Part shown: in pieces, positions 1 to 10,521 of the stretch
Position numbering within the stretch: the first letter of the stretch is position 1
Layout of the letters: every line of letters begins with the position of its first letter
From: Owenia fusiformis
Lineage: Eukaryota > Annelida > Polychaeta > Sabellida > Oweniidae
Direction: 5' to 3'
Length of the DNA stretch: 60,000 nt
NCBI GenBank assembly: GCA_903813345.2
Contig: CAIIXF020000010.1
Location: 11,154,349-11,214,348 of the forward strand
Notes under the pieces: generated by a model
What the model saw: the letters and a program-made list of their open reading frames with translations, nothing else
Told to the model about the DNA's origin: nothing
Databases searched by the model: none
Program-made: the position numbers and the translations under genes

Positions 1-1434
1 AATGAATCTCATTTTATTTCATCTCAAATATGTAGAACACAAAAATATATTTCTATCTATTAATTGCAAAAGTTAGCTTCTATGTCATGACTGAGTTTGG
101 GTTTCGCTTCTAGGGAAAAAATATCCATCTGGAAATATCGTATTGACCATTGCTATACACTCCATATTTAATCCTCCCAGTAAATAACATTGATATACAG
201 TATACAAGTATATATGACATCGAGGATCTGGGTTATGTGAGACATGAGACCACTTGTCTTTTTGAATCTCATATTCAATATTCTTTCTTTAAACCCTCAT
301 ATTTAATATTTTTGGAGTGGTAATTCAATTATGTATCTATTTTTTATTCTTTATCCCATAGTTGAACTCTGTTCCGCTCTGTTAGGTAACATGAAAACAT
401 ATTTATGATATTTTGCAAATGCGTGGAAAAAGTGATATCTGTGGAATACGGAAAATATTTCACAGATATCACCTTTTGGCAGGGATTTGAAAACTACCAC
501 CAATATGATGTGTTTTGTTACATAGTGATTTCATGACATCACAGGGATGAATGAATGAATGGATGTTGTTTTGATATGCTTTGTTTAGTTTTAGAGGTGA
601 ACTATGGGAAAAATAAAACATCCTGTGAATTTTCGTGATATTGTGTTAATCTAACTCATTGATATCAATATCTGCGCTAATTCGCTATGCTAACTTGGCA
701 AGATATTGATATCAACTCGGAGATAAAGATAAAATCATTTAAAATCATATGATATCCTATACATATCCTTTACTGTGCCACAACTTTCTCATATGTTATA
801 TATCTTGGCACAGGCCATCATTTATTTTCCGTGAATTCATGCTTTTGTTCCTCTTTTAGAAATGAGAGGAAATCTTTGATTTTTCTTGTATTTAAGTTGC
901 TTAAATGTTGCCCTGTGATGTCATAAAAGTCAATAGTAATCCATTACAGTCACAGTTGAAATGTACCCATTGCTAGCCCAGAACCTACCAAAATAGCATT
1001 TGCATTTTGTCAATATTGCCCTATGTGCTTTTCCATGAAAATAATTTTAATCGTATATTTTCTTCAGTATTTCATATATTACATTTTAATATATTTAAAT
1101 TGGTTGATATTTATGTACTATTTACTTAGACAACAATAAATAAAGAATTTTTTGTAAAAACACCAAAAATGGTATATAATCTTTAAATGACTGTTGTGTA
1201 TGTTGTGTGACCATCAAAGGTCAAAATTCCCTGAAATTGTATTTTTATAAAGCACAAATGATTTTTCTTCAATATGATATGCATTATTATCAGATATCTT
1301 TGGGGGCTAAAAAGGGCCCTTAATGACACCCGTCCTTTCCACCAATTTCAGCATTTTTGTGACTATTTAGGAGTTTCAAAGGTGCAAATCATAGCCTAAA
1401 GATAACAATATAATATTTGGGATCTAATATAGTA
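1..1434. other. intergenic, AT-rich, two small hairpins
   Basis: No coding exon is recognised. Two inverted repeats stand out. Arms at 427-445 and 459-476 share a GTGATATCTGTG core in inverted orientation around a short AT-rich loop. Arms at 659-673 and 701-715 are a perfect 15-bp inverted repeat (TTGATATCAATATCT) with a 27-nt spacer. Both carry GATATC cores. Function is unknown; they could be relics of small hairpin transposons. Confidence 0.5.
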
Positions 1435-1947
1435 CAGGGTGGTAAAAAATGGCAACCCTGCATTTTCTTCATATCTTTGTCATTTTAGAAAATTACTCCC
1501 CAATATTTAATACACATTTGTAAATTATTCATTTTCATATCAGCCTACCATATTTCATGACAATCAGACAGGTAGCCACAATGTTACAGCACTTCGAACA
1601 ACATGCTCCAGGTGTGGCCATCATTGCGCTGAAGGCAAACCTGTGCACGTTGTCAAAGACCCGACCGCATTCCTCAGCAGGCATATCCCCAGAGGTAGAA
1701 GTCAGGTAGGGACATTTTGGAAGACGCAAGCAGGTTTGGCTATAGCTGTGTATAGTGCAATAGTGGCCACTGGAGCATGTTGTTTAAAGTGCTGTAACAT
1801 TGTGACTATCAGTTTGATGGTTATGAAATATACAATGGTAGGTAATTGAATGCTGTACAAATGTGCCAAATATCAGGGAGTAATTTATTAAGATAACAAA
1901 GATACGAGAAAAATAAAGGCAGAGATGCCATTTTTTATACCACCCTG
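1435..1947. mobile_element. MITE with ~190-bp inverted arms, TA target duplication
   Basis: The element begins CAGGGTGGTAAAAAATGGCA and ends with the near-complement TGCCATTTTTTATACCACCCTG. TA lies directly outside each end (1433-1434, 1948-1949). Inverted similarity continues inward: the block around 1545-1620 pairs with the block around 1760-1845, so almost the whole 513 bp is two facing arms. Short ORFs inside are by-products of the symmetry. The TA duplication fits Tc1/mariner-like or other TA-targeting families; no transposase is present. Confidence 0.8.
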
Positions 1948-1949
1948 TA

Positions 1950-3050
1950 CAATGTATACTAGAAATATAACCATACTTTGAAGAGATATCTAAATTATAG
2001 CAAATTCCCCCTTTAGACAGCCATTTTGAAATTTCTGAGGCACGAATCAGAAATGAGAAAAGTAATACTACAATTGTGATCTCTGAACTTCCTTCAATTT
2101 GAGTATAATAAAGCCTTAGTTTGAAGAAATCGGGACATTATTGCAGAATCCCACATTGGGTGGCCATTTTGAATTATCTGAGGCCCAAATCAGAAAAATA
2201 TTGCAATATTTGCAATCTACACGAAATTAGCTTTACTTCATAAGATCTCAAAATTAACGATATTTTTTGTTTACCTGACGCCCCATACATAGCCCCTGGG
2301 TGTCAGGCTTAAGAACATTGGCCACCTTCTCAAAATAAATACCAAGAAATTTAGTGAATTCTCAGGAATTGCTCAAATACAATGGGGAAAAGGGAGCCAT
2401 TCTTAAAATTGCTTCATTGCTTGTATCTATGATATAAGGTGTATGCACATTGCACATATAAATGATTTATGGATAAAATATTTGAAGGAACATGTATTTT
2501 GAAAGGAAATGTCTTGTATACATTTTAAATTCATTCTTAGTCTCTGTCTTATGGTTATCAAACAAATAATAGATTCCGATTACACTCTAGTCAAATGTAA
2601 CATTTCTTGTAATTTATGGAAATTATGAAATAATTTGATTTATGAACTGAATGAAGTTTAAAGCATTGAAAAGGAGTTTGAAATTGGTGCCGTAAAGCTA
2701 AAGCTTGTACTTTAAAAATTAGCTAGGCTAATTTTGTGGAGGCCCATTAAAGAAGTCATTTGAGGTCAATAAAAGGTCAAATCTGAAATACTGACACAAA
2801 CTTTTCTGTTTTATCTTTTTTGTTTCATTTAATATTAAGAAAACTGACATTTTTACAATTAAATATATGTTCAACTTGTGTAACATCAGAATTAGCAGAC
2901 GTTTCATTCTTTTTACGTCACTATTCCACTTCATTTACTGTATCCAAAAGTTGAGACCATACATGTATGTGTTAGGCTAACCACATATTTATGTATGGTA
3001 GGCTAACCTATGTATGTTCGGCTCTCTGAAAGTTCACATTTTCTGCATCA
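1950..3050. other. intergenic region downstream of DET1
   Basis: No gene seen. A short duplicated motif (CATTTTGAA...TCTGAGGC...AATCAGAAA) occurs at about 2029-2065 and 2166-2205. A small hairpin (CCTGACGCCC facing GGGTGTCAGG) lies near 2275-2309. On the minus strand an ATTAAA at 2828-2833 is a possible poly(A) signal for DET1, weakly supported. Confidence 0.4.
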
Positions 3051-3053
3051 CCC

Positions 3054-3298
3054 ATTTACATGTACATGTCATATGAGAAAGTCTATATCTAATATATGCA
3101 ACACATGTGAGATTCTGTGTATGGTGTCACACATTTATGTGCCATATGTGAAATTCCAGGTAGCCTATCAGATTTATGCACCAAATGTAACCTGTCACAC
3201 ATTCACTTGCCATATGAGAAATTTCATGTCGCCTGTCATACATTTGTGTGCCATATGTGAAAATTCATGGTGTCACACATTTATGTGCCTTATGTGAA
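3054..3298. repeat. degenerate 36-42-bp tandem repeat overlapping the DET1 stop
   Basis: Read on the minus strand, units open with TTTCACATAAGGCACATAAA and variants (TTTCACATATGGCACATAAA, TTTCTCATATGGCAAGTGAA). The most upstream unit is the DET1 coding end itself, encoding FHIRHINV and stop. At least five related units follow downstream in the 3'UTR. The array therefore looks like amplification of the last codons of DET1 plus the stop into its own 3'UTR. Confidence 0.7.
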
Positions 3299-5909
3299 AG
3301 TTCACCACATATTCAGCATTAGTTCTCTGAACAGAGATTGCAAAGGGTTCAAATGGATGGAATGTGAATGCTACAAGACGTCTAGCAGATGCACTGGGGT
3401 TGCGACTTGCCATACCAGCATGGATCTTAAACTTCAGTAGCCCAGAATCCCTGGCATAGAACCTGAAAATTAAATTAAACACTGATTATTGTAGTAGCCT
3501 CAAACATATTGCTTTGATGATAGCTCATGATATGCAACATTATTACAACTAACCAAACAGCTATTTTAGGGACCACGTGAAACATCAGATAAACATCAAA
3601 ATTGCATCATCATAAAATCACCCATTGCTTTTAAATTGCTAATAAATTGTTAGTCAATCACCTAAATGTGGCAATGTACTCTCTGTGCCTAATTTACTAT
3701 TGATTTGGAGTACATATTGTTTCGTGGGCCATAGACTAACAGCCATTAAGCTAATAGATCGTAGGGCAAAGGGGTGTAACGTCGACATGTGTGGTAATAT
3801 AGACATGAGATATGGGCTTACTTCGATCTTTCTTGTTTAGAAATTAGAATTTCTGTTTCTGAAAAACATGACTTCCCCCTATATGGGAAATTTGAGAAAA
3901 TAAACAACAAGGTATCAAAGTTACCCCACACGTCGAAGTTACCCCAAATTGAAATGAAATGGTATTGACGTTTTACTTCTTTCTACTTGATAGTTATTAA
4001 ATATATGCATTTTAGCAATGGAAAAATATTTCATATTTTTATTACCTAATAGGATGGTCACCACATGCCTTAGGTCTTTCAAGTAATGAGAGCCATCTAT
4101 CATCATAGCTGAATAATGCTAAGTCCAAATATGGACTACTGCTGTAAGACTGGGCACTGATTGGTAGCTGGGCGAGGAGACGACGTACAGCCTCCGTTTC
4201 ACCTCCAAATTTGGCATTGATTATTGTTTGTTTGGATCGCTGTTGTATCTGTCTTGCGTAAATACTTGAAGATTGTGAGCAGGGGAACTGGGCCTCACAA
4301 TGTAAGGTTGCATTCCTGAACATATCACAAAACTGTTCAAACACTGATAATAAGTCATAGGATGTATTCTCATAGATGGCCACAACATCTGTGGATTTCA
4401 TATTGTAAATAACAAAGAATGATGGCTGCGAATTAGGATCAGATATTTTCAGAGTTACAACATCTTCACTTGCGTATTTGATCATGACGTGCGACTCATC
4501 TAAGAGTTGCATTTTCCACATGCGTAATGCTCGAAACTGATCAAAATATTGGTAGAACTTTCTGAGAGCTTTCGGTGTTCCTTCAGAAGCTGCCCTCTTG
4601 TATAAATGCACTAAAAGTCTGTGTTTTAGAGAGTTTATGCTCGCTTCATGGAACGGTTTTACGAGAGTGGAAGAGTGATGACCTTTTGTGGCTTGCTGTT
4701 GGCGTTGTTGTTGGACGGAAGATACAGCAAGTTCATCATCATCGTAACAAAATCGCCCTGGAAAGGAAATGAGAACAGAGTAAATGTACAACACTAATCT
4801 TAAACAGTCAGATCTTGAAAATTTTCTCAGCATCAACCTCCATTCATATTGAGTTGAAACAACTGTTACCATTCTTTTTCATTTTTTTCAAACACAACAG
4901 TTTTCAAATATGCGTCAGGCTTACTGATTGCACTCACGATTGTATATGCTCAATGGAAATTGGGTTGATGTTCTAAAGCTTGTTTCCTAAACCAGGTCTG
5001 AGTTCCAATCAGCTAAGACATAATCAAGGCATAGTGACAGTATACAAACTGTTAATGAATATAATAGAACTTACCAATTGACCTGACATCTATGAATGAG
5101 CCATCCTGTTTTACTTGATAAATATGTATCGTCTGTTGCTGGACTGATAGAACAGCCAATGTGTCTCTGTATAAATACAGCCCTTGATTATGCGACAGGA
5201 ATATTTTGTCACACTTGAACTCTCGACTATCGCAAAGTTTTCCAGTCCGGAGATCAACTAAATGTAATGTGTAATCCTCCAGAGGGGATCTTGGATTAGG
5301 GGATACTGATTCATTGTTCTTGTACATCTGGAAAAACTGAGGATAGGGATTTTCAGGTACATAGGCAGCAGACCCCACAATTACATAGTGGCCATCGTCA
5401 GTGAATAGGCTACATTCCCTGTTTAAATGTTCACCATTTGAGGCTACATTTGTAGTGTGAATCTTCTGGAAAAATTTGTCGAATAATGCAATTTGGATTG
5501 CCTGGAATTGTCTATCCCCACCATTTGGAATGTAATCCGCAGTTACATCCTGAAGCAATTCCTCAGCTGCTGACGCACCTTGGAACTCAAAAATCTCAAG
5601 GGATGTTTGGTCAGAAGAGAATGCGACAAAAAAGCGTCCATCTGGTGAAAACTTCCTCATGAAGCAAGGTGGTTTCTCTACATTCACCACAGTAAAATTT
5701 GGAAACACATTAGTGTGAAATTTTCTAGCTACATGGTAGTGTGTACATCTTTTCGCGTTGTGGATCTCACGATCCCGCAATCGCAAAACAACATTCTGAT
5801 TTGGAATCTTTCTTGGAATTATACCATCTTCACTATCAGTTTCATCATTGACAAATTCATCAGACTGGAAGTCCTGGCTTGTTCCTGGCTGTGGTTCAGA
5901 ATACTGCAT
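3273..5909 (-). CDS. DET1: DET1, partner of the DDB1/COP1 ubiquitin ligase
   Basis: DET1 (de-etiolated 1 homologue) is a nuclear substrate-receptor component of CUL4-DDB1 ubiquitin ligases, acting with COP1 and DDA1. Three coding exons join in frame: 5909-5075, 4757-4046 and 3462-3273, with GT-AG borders (donors GTAAGT and GTAAT; acceptors TTTCCAG and TTTTCAG). The product is 578 residues; vertebrate DET1 is about 550. Recognised blocks in order: [140 protein letters not shown] and [18 protein letters not shown]. The start at 5909 follows a likely 5'UTR acceptor at 5959-5970 (minus), so the promoter lies further upstream. A tiny ORF starts in that 5'UTR at 5958 and stops before the main ATG. 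The N-terminal ~45 residues are acidic and less conserved. Identification is very secure; the exact first non-coding exon is unknown. Confidence 0.95.
3463..4045 (-). other. DET1 intron 2
   Basis: Intron between coding exons 2 and 3, bounded by GTAAT at 4045 and TTTTCAG at 3463. It is AT-rich and no nested gene or repeat was recognised. The first intron (4758-5074) is equally plain. Confidence 0.85.
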
Positions 5910-6532
5910 GGTTCCATTAAATCTTTGGGTTATAACTTATCATCATGATTCGTATCATCTGAAAAATACAATAAAATAATTAAGTACCATTGGTACATGA
6001 AGTAAGTATTTATTTTGTGCAACAGTTCAGATTTGAAAAATTTGGACAGAATCGTCCAAACATGTATTTGTTACCGAGTTACAAATCATAATACTATATA
6101 CAAGAAAGGGGCCAAGAAACATTTTAATGGAGACTAGTTCTGAATTCTAAATGACCCATTTGGTCTCTGAAGGATCAATAAATCTTTTTCTTTCAATCTG
6201 TGATAATGACTTGACATAATTGACATTAGTCACATACAAAATCAAAGTTAATTTTTACACTAAGATAGGGTCTTGTTACGGATTGAGGTTACTTCCTCAA
6301 CCTCTCACATATCCTATCTACAGTATTCTCATTAATAAACAAGCTGTAGGTAGAACTATTCCTTCCGGAATGGATTTGCCTCTAGACAACTAAGACTCTT
6401 ATCTCAAGGATAGAATGTACAAATGAGGCAAAATGTTTGCTATTATAGGCAAGTACATGTATGCCAAATAGACGACTCTTTAATTATTTTTTGTCTGCGC
6501 TTTAGCTATCAATTCTAGTATCTTACAAAAAT

Positions 6533-6928
6533 AAAGGACGATTCTCGGTTTGGAGAACGAAGTTCATCAATCTAAATAAGCATTATCCCTGCTTCGGACA
6601 AATTTGATTATTTTTACATTATATAGATTTGAATGTCTTCTTTTGAATAGTCATAATTTAATTTGGGTAATATTTCTTGATTTTTCACAAAAAAATATCA
6701 GCGCAGTACACTGATGAACTTCTTTCCCCAAATCGAGACTTGTATTTTATTGAATCGGTCTAATTGAGCGTTATCCCTGCTTCAGACCAATTTGTTATTT
6801 TTACATCTTGTAGATTTAAATGTCCTCTTTTGAATATTCATAATTTAATTTGGGTAATATTTCTATATTTTTAATGAAAAAAATTATTAGCCCAGGAGAC
6901 TGTTCTCCAAACCGAGAATCGTCCTTTG
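6533..6928. mobile_element. inverted-repeat element with an internal duplication
   Basis: The ends carry AAAGGACGATTCTCGGTTTG followed by GAGAAC, with the exact complement at about 6902-6927. Inside, two direct copies of a ~110-bp segment (about 6575-6680 and 6765-6870) share GCGTTATCCCTGCTTC-like and CATAATTTAATTTGGGTAAT motifs. No clear target duplication could be assigned because the outer bases differ. Non-coding, class II-like; family unknown. Confidence 0.65.
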
Positions 6929-7009
6929 TACCACCAAACAATGAAAAACATTGAGTCCGAACCACAGATGCCAACAAGTAGCAGAAGCCCCCAATGTTAT
7001 ATATAGGTA

Positions 7010-7422
7010 TAGCCCATTTCACTGTTTTATTGCGTCAGTAAAACCTAATAAATAAGAAATCAAAAGATCATTATGCAATAATATATGGAAAAATATATTC
7101 CTATTGTACAGAAATTACATTTGTTTATCTTGGATTGCTTCTAGTTTGGCTAATAAAATGTGTGGCCTCTTACATTTTGATGCCGCTTGTCTGCCATATA
7201 GTATTTTCAAAAAGATTAACATGGCTGGAATTCTTAAATTACAAGAGGGCACAGGCTTATTGCACAAACAATAAATAATCTGAAATATACAAACCCGGGG
7301 ATATAAATGTCATTCATGTACAATATAAATACACTTTTCCATATATTATTGCACAATGGTCTCCTGATTTCTTATTTTTGGGGTTCTACAGTACTGACTC
7401 AATAAAACAGTGAAGTGGGCTT
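7010..7422. mobile_element. MITE family A, copy 1 (TA target duplication)
   Basis: Ends read TAGCCCATTTCACTGTTTTA and, from the other side, AAGCCCACTTCACTGTTTTA. TA flanks both ends (7008-7009 and 7423-7424). Inverted similarity extends about 180 bp inward, including ATTGTGCAATAATATATGGA. The same family recurs at 10135-10519 in the opposite orientation and as a fragment near 9917-9985. No ORF of substance. Confidence 0.85.
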
Positions 7423-7887
7423 TATCCGTGTAGGATAGGCTAAATAAATAATGAATATTATCGTTGAGGAACTGATATTAGTTCAAACACCTGCCCTGTC
7501 AACCCTTACTCATTAGGCATGATTGTCATGCATTTGCTGGAAATAATAAAATCACGCATCAATTTTGCGTGTATGATAAAATTAAAATGTCACACAAATC
7601 ATGCATTATGTTGATAATTAAAATAAATTTGCTTTTTATAAAATGCCGATATGATAAAAAAAAAGTGAACATAACAAAGCATACGTCTCCTGTTCGAACG
7701 TTTCACACAAATTCTGTATATGTCATGCATTTTGTTCGAAATATGTGTACATGTATATGTCACGCATTGCTTCCAAATATTTTGTAACACGATCGTGTCA
7801 GAATATGTGGTCCGAACTTTATTTATTCCAACTGTTCTTCTAGGTTGGCCAATAGATGTCAGGTGTGTTGACAATGTAGGCCTAGGT

Positions 7888-8359
7888 TTACTCGAGTCTC
7901 TAGCTTACAGCTAGACGAAACTTCATTGATTTCGTATGTAATGTGCTACACGCACCTACACGCACCTAGAACTCATTTTTAATAAATTTTATAAATATTT
8001 TTAAGAATATTAATCATATTTAGGATGAAGCGTTGCTTGTCTGGATTTAGATATTTCAAAATTTCATTTCGGAGTTTTGACACATGGTGAAATTTTCTCG
8101 CTGTAGCTAAAAATGGCTTCCGGTTCTGGACGTGAATAACATTTGAAATTATTCTCGCTTAAAGAAATCAAATATAACAATAGATTCAGACGGGGATGTG
8201 AGCTGATGTTCTTCAAATCTATACATAAAGGTATATTTCATATTATTATGCCATATTTACTGTGCGTGTGACACAATGATTTACAATATTTATAATACTA
8301 AGGCAGCTCAATCTTCCTCCTCAAAGCCGGAATATAGAGAAGGCTTTGGACCGAAGTCA
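7888..8359. mobile_element. hAT-like non-autonomous element, copy 1
   Basis: This 472-bp unit is nearly identical to 45952-46431. Here it is flanked by the 8-bp direct repeat GCCTAGGT (7880-7887 and 8360-8367); the other copy is flanked by a different 8-bp repeat. Eight-base duplications are typical of hAT transposons. The ends are weak inverted repeats (TTACTCGAGTC against TGACTTCGGTC). The unit contains ACACGCACCTACACGCACCT and the hairpin TCTAGCTTACAGCTAGA. No transposase is encoded. Confidence 0.85.
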
Positions 8360-8367
8360 GCCTAGGT

Positions 8368-10132
8368 CTACAAGTTGAATGTTTCGCCTTACTGGAACTG
8401 CAATGACATGGTGAAATATCTGAAATGACAGCTGACAAATTTTGACTCCAACATACCCAATTAATATTAATATCATCTTCAAATGAATGTAAATAGGATC
8501 AATCCGTCATTAAACATGAGAATGCACAAATAAAAAAAATCATTCTTTTTTCAGAAAACAACTTCCGGTTTATAATTTTACCTTTTCCTTATTTTTGATT
8601 AGTCCGTCAGTCCTTGATTAGAAATTCTAGAACAGATATCACTATTTGGAATAAAAAGTATTGCATAAATATGGTATTTTTATAGAACATTTTTAATTTT
8701 TGTGTTTTAGAGTATATCAGCAAAGGGTGAAAATAAAAGAAAGGCGTTATTCCGAACTGTCAGGGAAAGGGTAATCAAGCGGCGGCCATTTTTAGATCCG
8801 AAATTCTTTGTCGGCTTTCACTTTCTCCAATTTGCAACGATATAGAAGATACAGACATTACTTCTGATTGGTAAGAAACAGGCTATAACACTATCATTTA
8901 CTTTCGCAAAGTCGATATTATCAAGAACTCGCCTAGTTGCTCACAAAATTAATAATTAAAGAAATATAAGGAGATTTTTTCCCGGAACTTTTTTTATAAA
9001 ACCATGAAAATACCTTACTATATTTGCACATAGCCATATTTAGCTAGATTGATGGCTATTGAAAACTTGATATTCCCAGTCCTTTATAAAGGTCTTTTGT
9101 ACAAATGTATGAAATCTTGGAAACACTTGCGCTACTTCAATCGATGCATACCATTCTAAAGTATTGTTTTCTAATTATATCGGGCTATCCAGAGTGGAAG
9201 AGGAAAAATGTTGAAGAGTTGATAATTTTCAAGATGGCTTTTTACGAAGTTGGTCAATGTGCCTCCATGCCATGAGATTTCTGCTTCCGGTTACACGCAT
9301 GTGCATTGGCAAGACTTCCTGGTTAGAAAACATGGAAAATAACAAGTTCCAAATACATTTTTCGTCAATTACATTGTCTCCCGACTCCAGATCGCGTGAT
9401 ATGGTCAGGAAAACGATATCTGGCACTCAACTTTGTATTGTATGTATACTTTGTTATATATTTTTTTGCATTGCTTGTGGTTTGGGAGGCTCCAATATTT
9501 TGCGCTCTGTATTTTGATGCTACTGTGACATATTACTTTTAAAAAAGATTATTGCAACTAAGAGTCCATTATTATTATTTTTAGATTTGATACTCTTACA
9601 TTTTCACTCATTGTTTTATTTTTATCGCATCCTCAGGTTATCTAGTACCAATGCCATATCTACGTTTTGGTCTTGCACATATATACTAGAACCACACATG
9701 TTCCAAAAGGCAAAACATATTAGCTCTAGCTCTACACATATTTTTTTTACCTCAGTCGTCCCTTAAACACCAGCCAATTCTCTCAAAGCAAAAAAAGTTG
9801 CAATTGTCTTGATTTACGTCATTAAATATTCAAAATTCAGTCAAAGTGTGTCATATTTGAAATCTGCATGTAAAAGTACATCTAGAAATATGGTTTTGAA
9901 CATTGTCTAAGACATAACTAAATAATCTGTAATATACAAATGTCATTCATATACAATTTAAATACAATTTTCCATTTATCATGGAGGTGCATGCGCATTA
10001 TTATAACTATTAGTGTATTAGTTTTGGGGCATTTTACAAAACATTTAAGGCAGTCATTAAGACTTCTGTTTCGAAAACTTGTCTGTTAAGTTCTATCTCC
10101 TTATTTCCAGTCATACTTTTCAGGAATACTTC
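8368..10132. other. intergenic, possible divergent promoter area
   Basis: No coding exon. ETS-like CTTCCGG occurs near 8566 and 9283, and a YY1-like GGCGGCCATTTT lies at about 8781-8792. About 90 bases further, ATTG followed by GTAAGAAAC resembles a plus-strand splice donor (near 8869-8880). This could be a non-coding first exon, but no downstream partner is proven. A fragment of MITE family A lies at about 9917-9985. Confidence 0.35.
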
Positions 10133-10134
10133 TA

Positions 10135-10519
10135 CAGCCCATTTCACTGTTTATTTCGTCAGCAGAACCCCAAAATTAAGAAATCAGGAGACCATTGTAC
10201 AATAATATATGGAAAAATATATTCATGCTGTACATGAATCACATTTGTATATTTCAGATTATATAGTTTTTTGTGCAATGAGCTTATGCCCTCTTGTAAT
10301 TTAAATAATTTTAGCCATGCTAATCTATTTGAAAATACTATGGTAGAGAAGCATCAAAATATAAGAGGCCACATACGTTATTAGCCAAACTAGAAGCAAT
10401 CCAAGATATACCAATGTCATTATGTACAATAGGAATATATTTTTCCATATATTATTGCACAATGATCTTTTTATTATTTTTTAGGTTTTACTGACGAAAT
10501 AAAACAATGAAATGGGCTG
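10135..10519. mobile_element. MITE family A, copy 2 (TA target duplication)
   Basis: Ends read CAGCCCATTTCACTGTTTAT and CAGCCCATTTCATTGTTTTA (from the complementary side), with TA outside each (10133-10134, 10520-10521). Inverted arms are ~180 bp. The middle matches copy 1 at 7010-7422 when reverse-complemented, including the segment with AAACTAGAAGCAATCCAAGA. Non-coding. Confidence 0.85.
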
Positions 10520-10521
10520 TA

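Noticed and set aside
1535-1849. Two facing short open frames inside the CAGGGTGG element
   Set aside because: They mirror each other because the element is an inverted repeat, and they resemble no transposase.
3010-3297. 95-codon plus-strand frame rich in HTFTCHMRN repeats
   Set aside because: Antisense reading of the DET1 3' tandem repeat.
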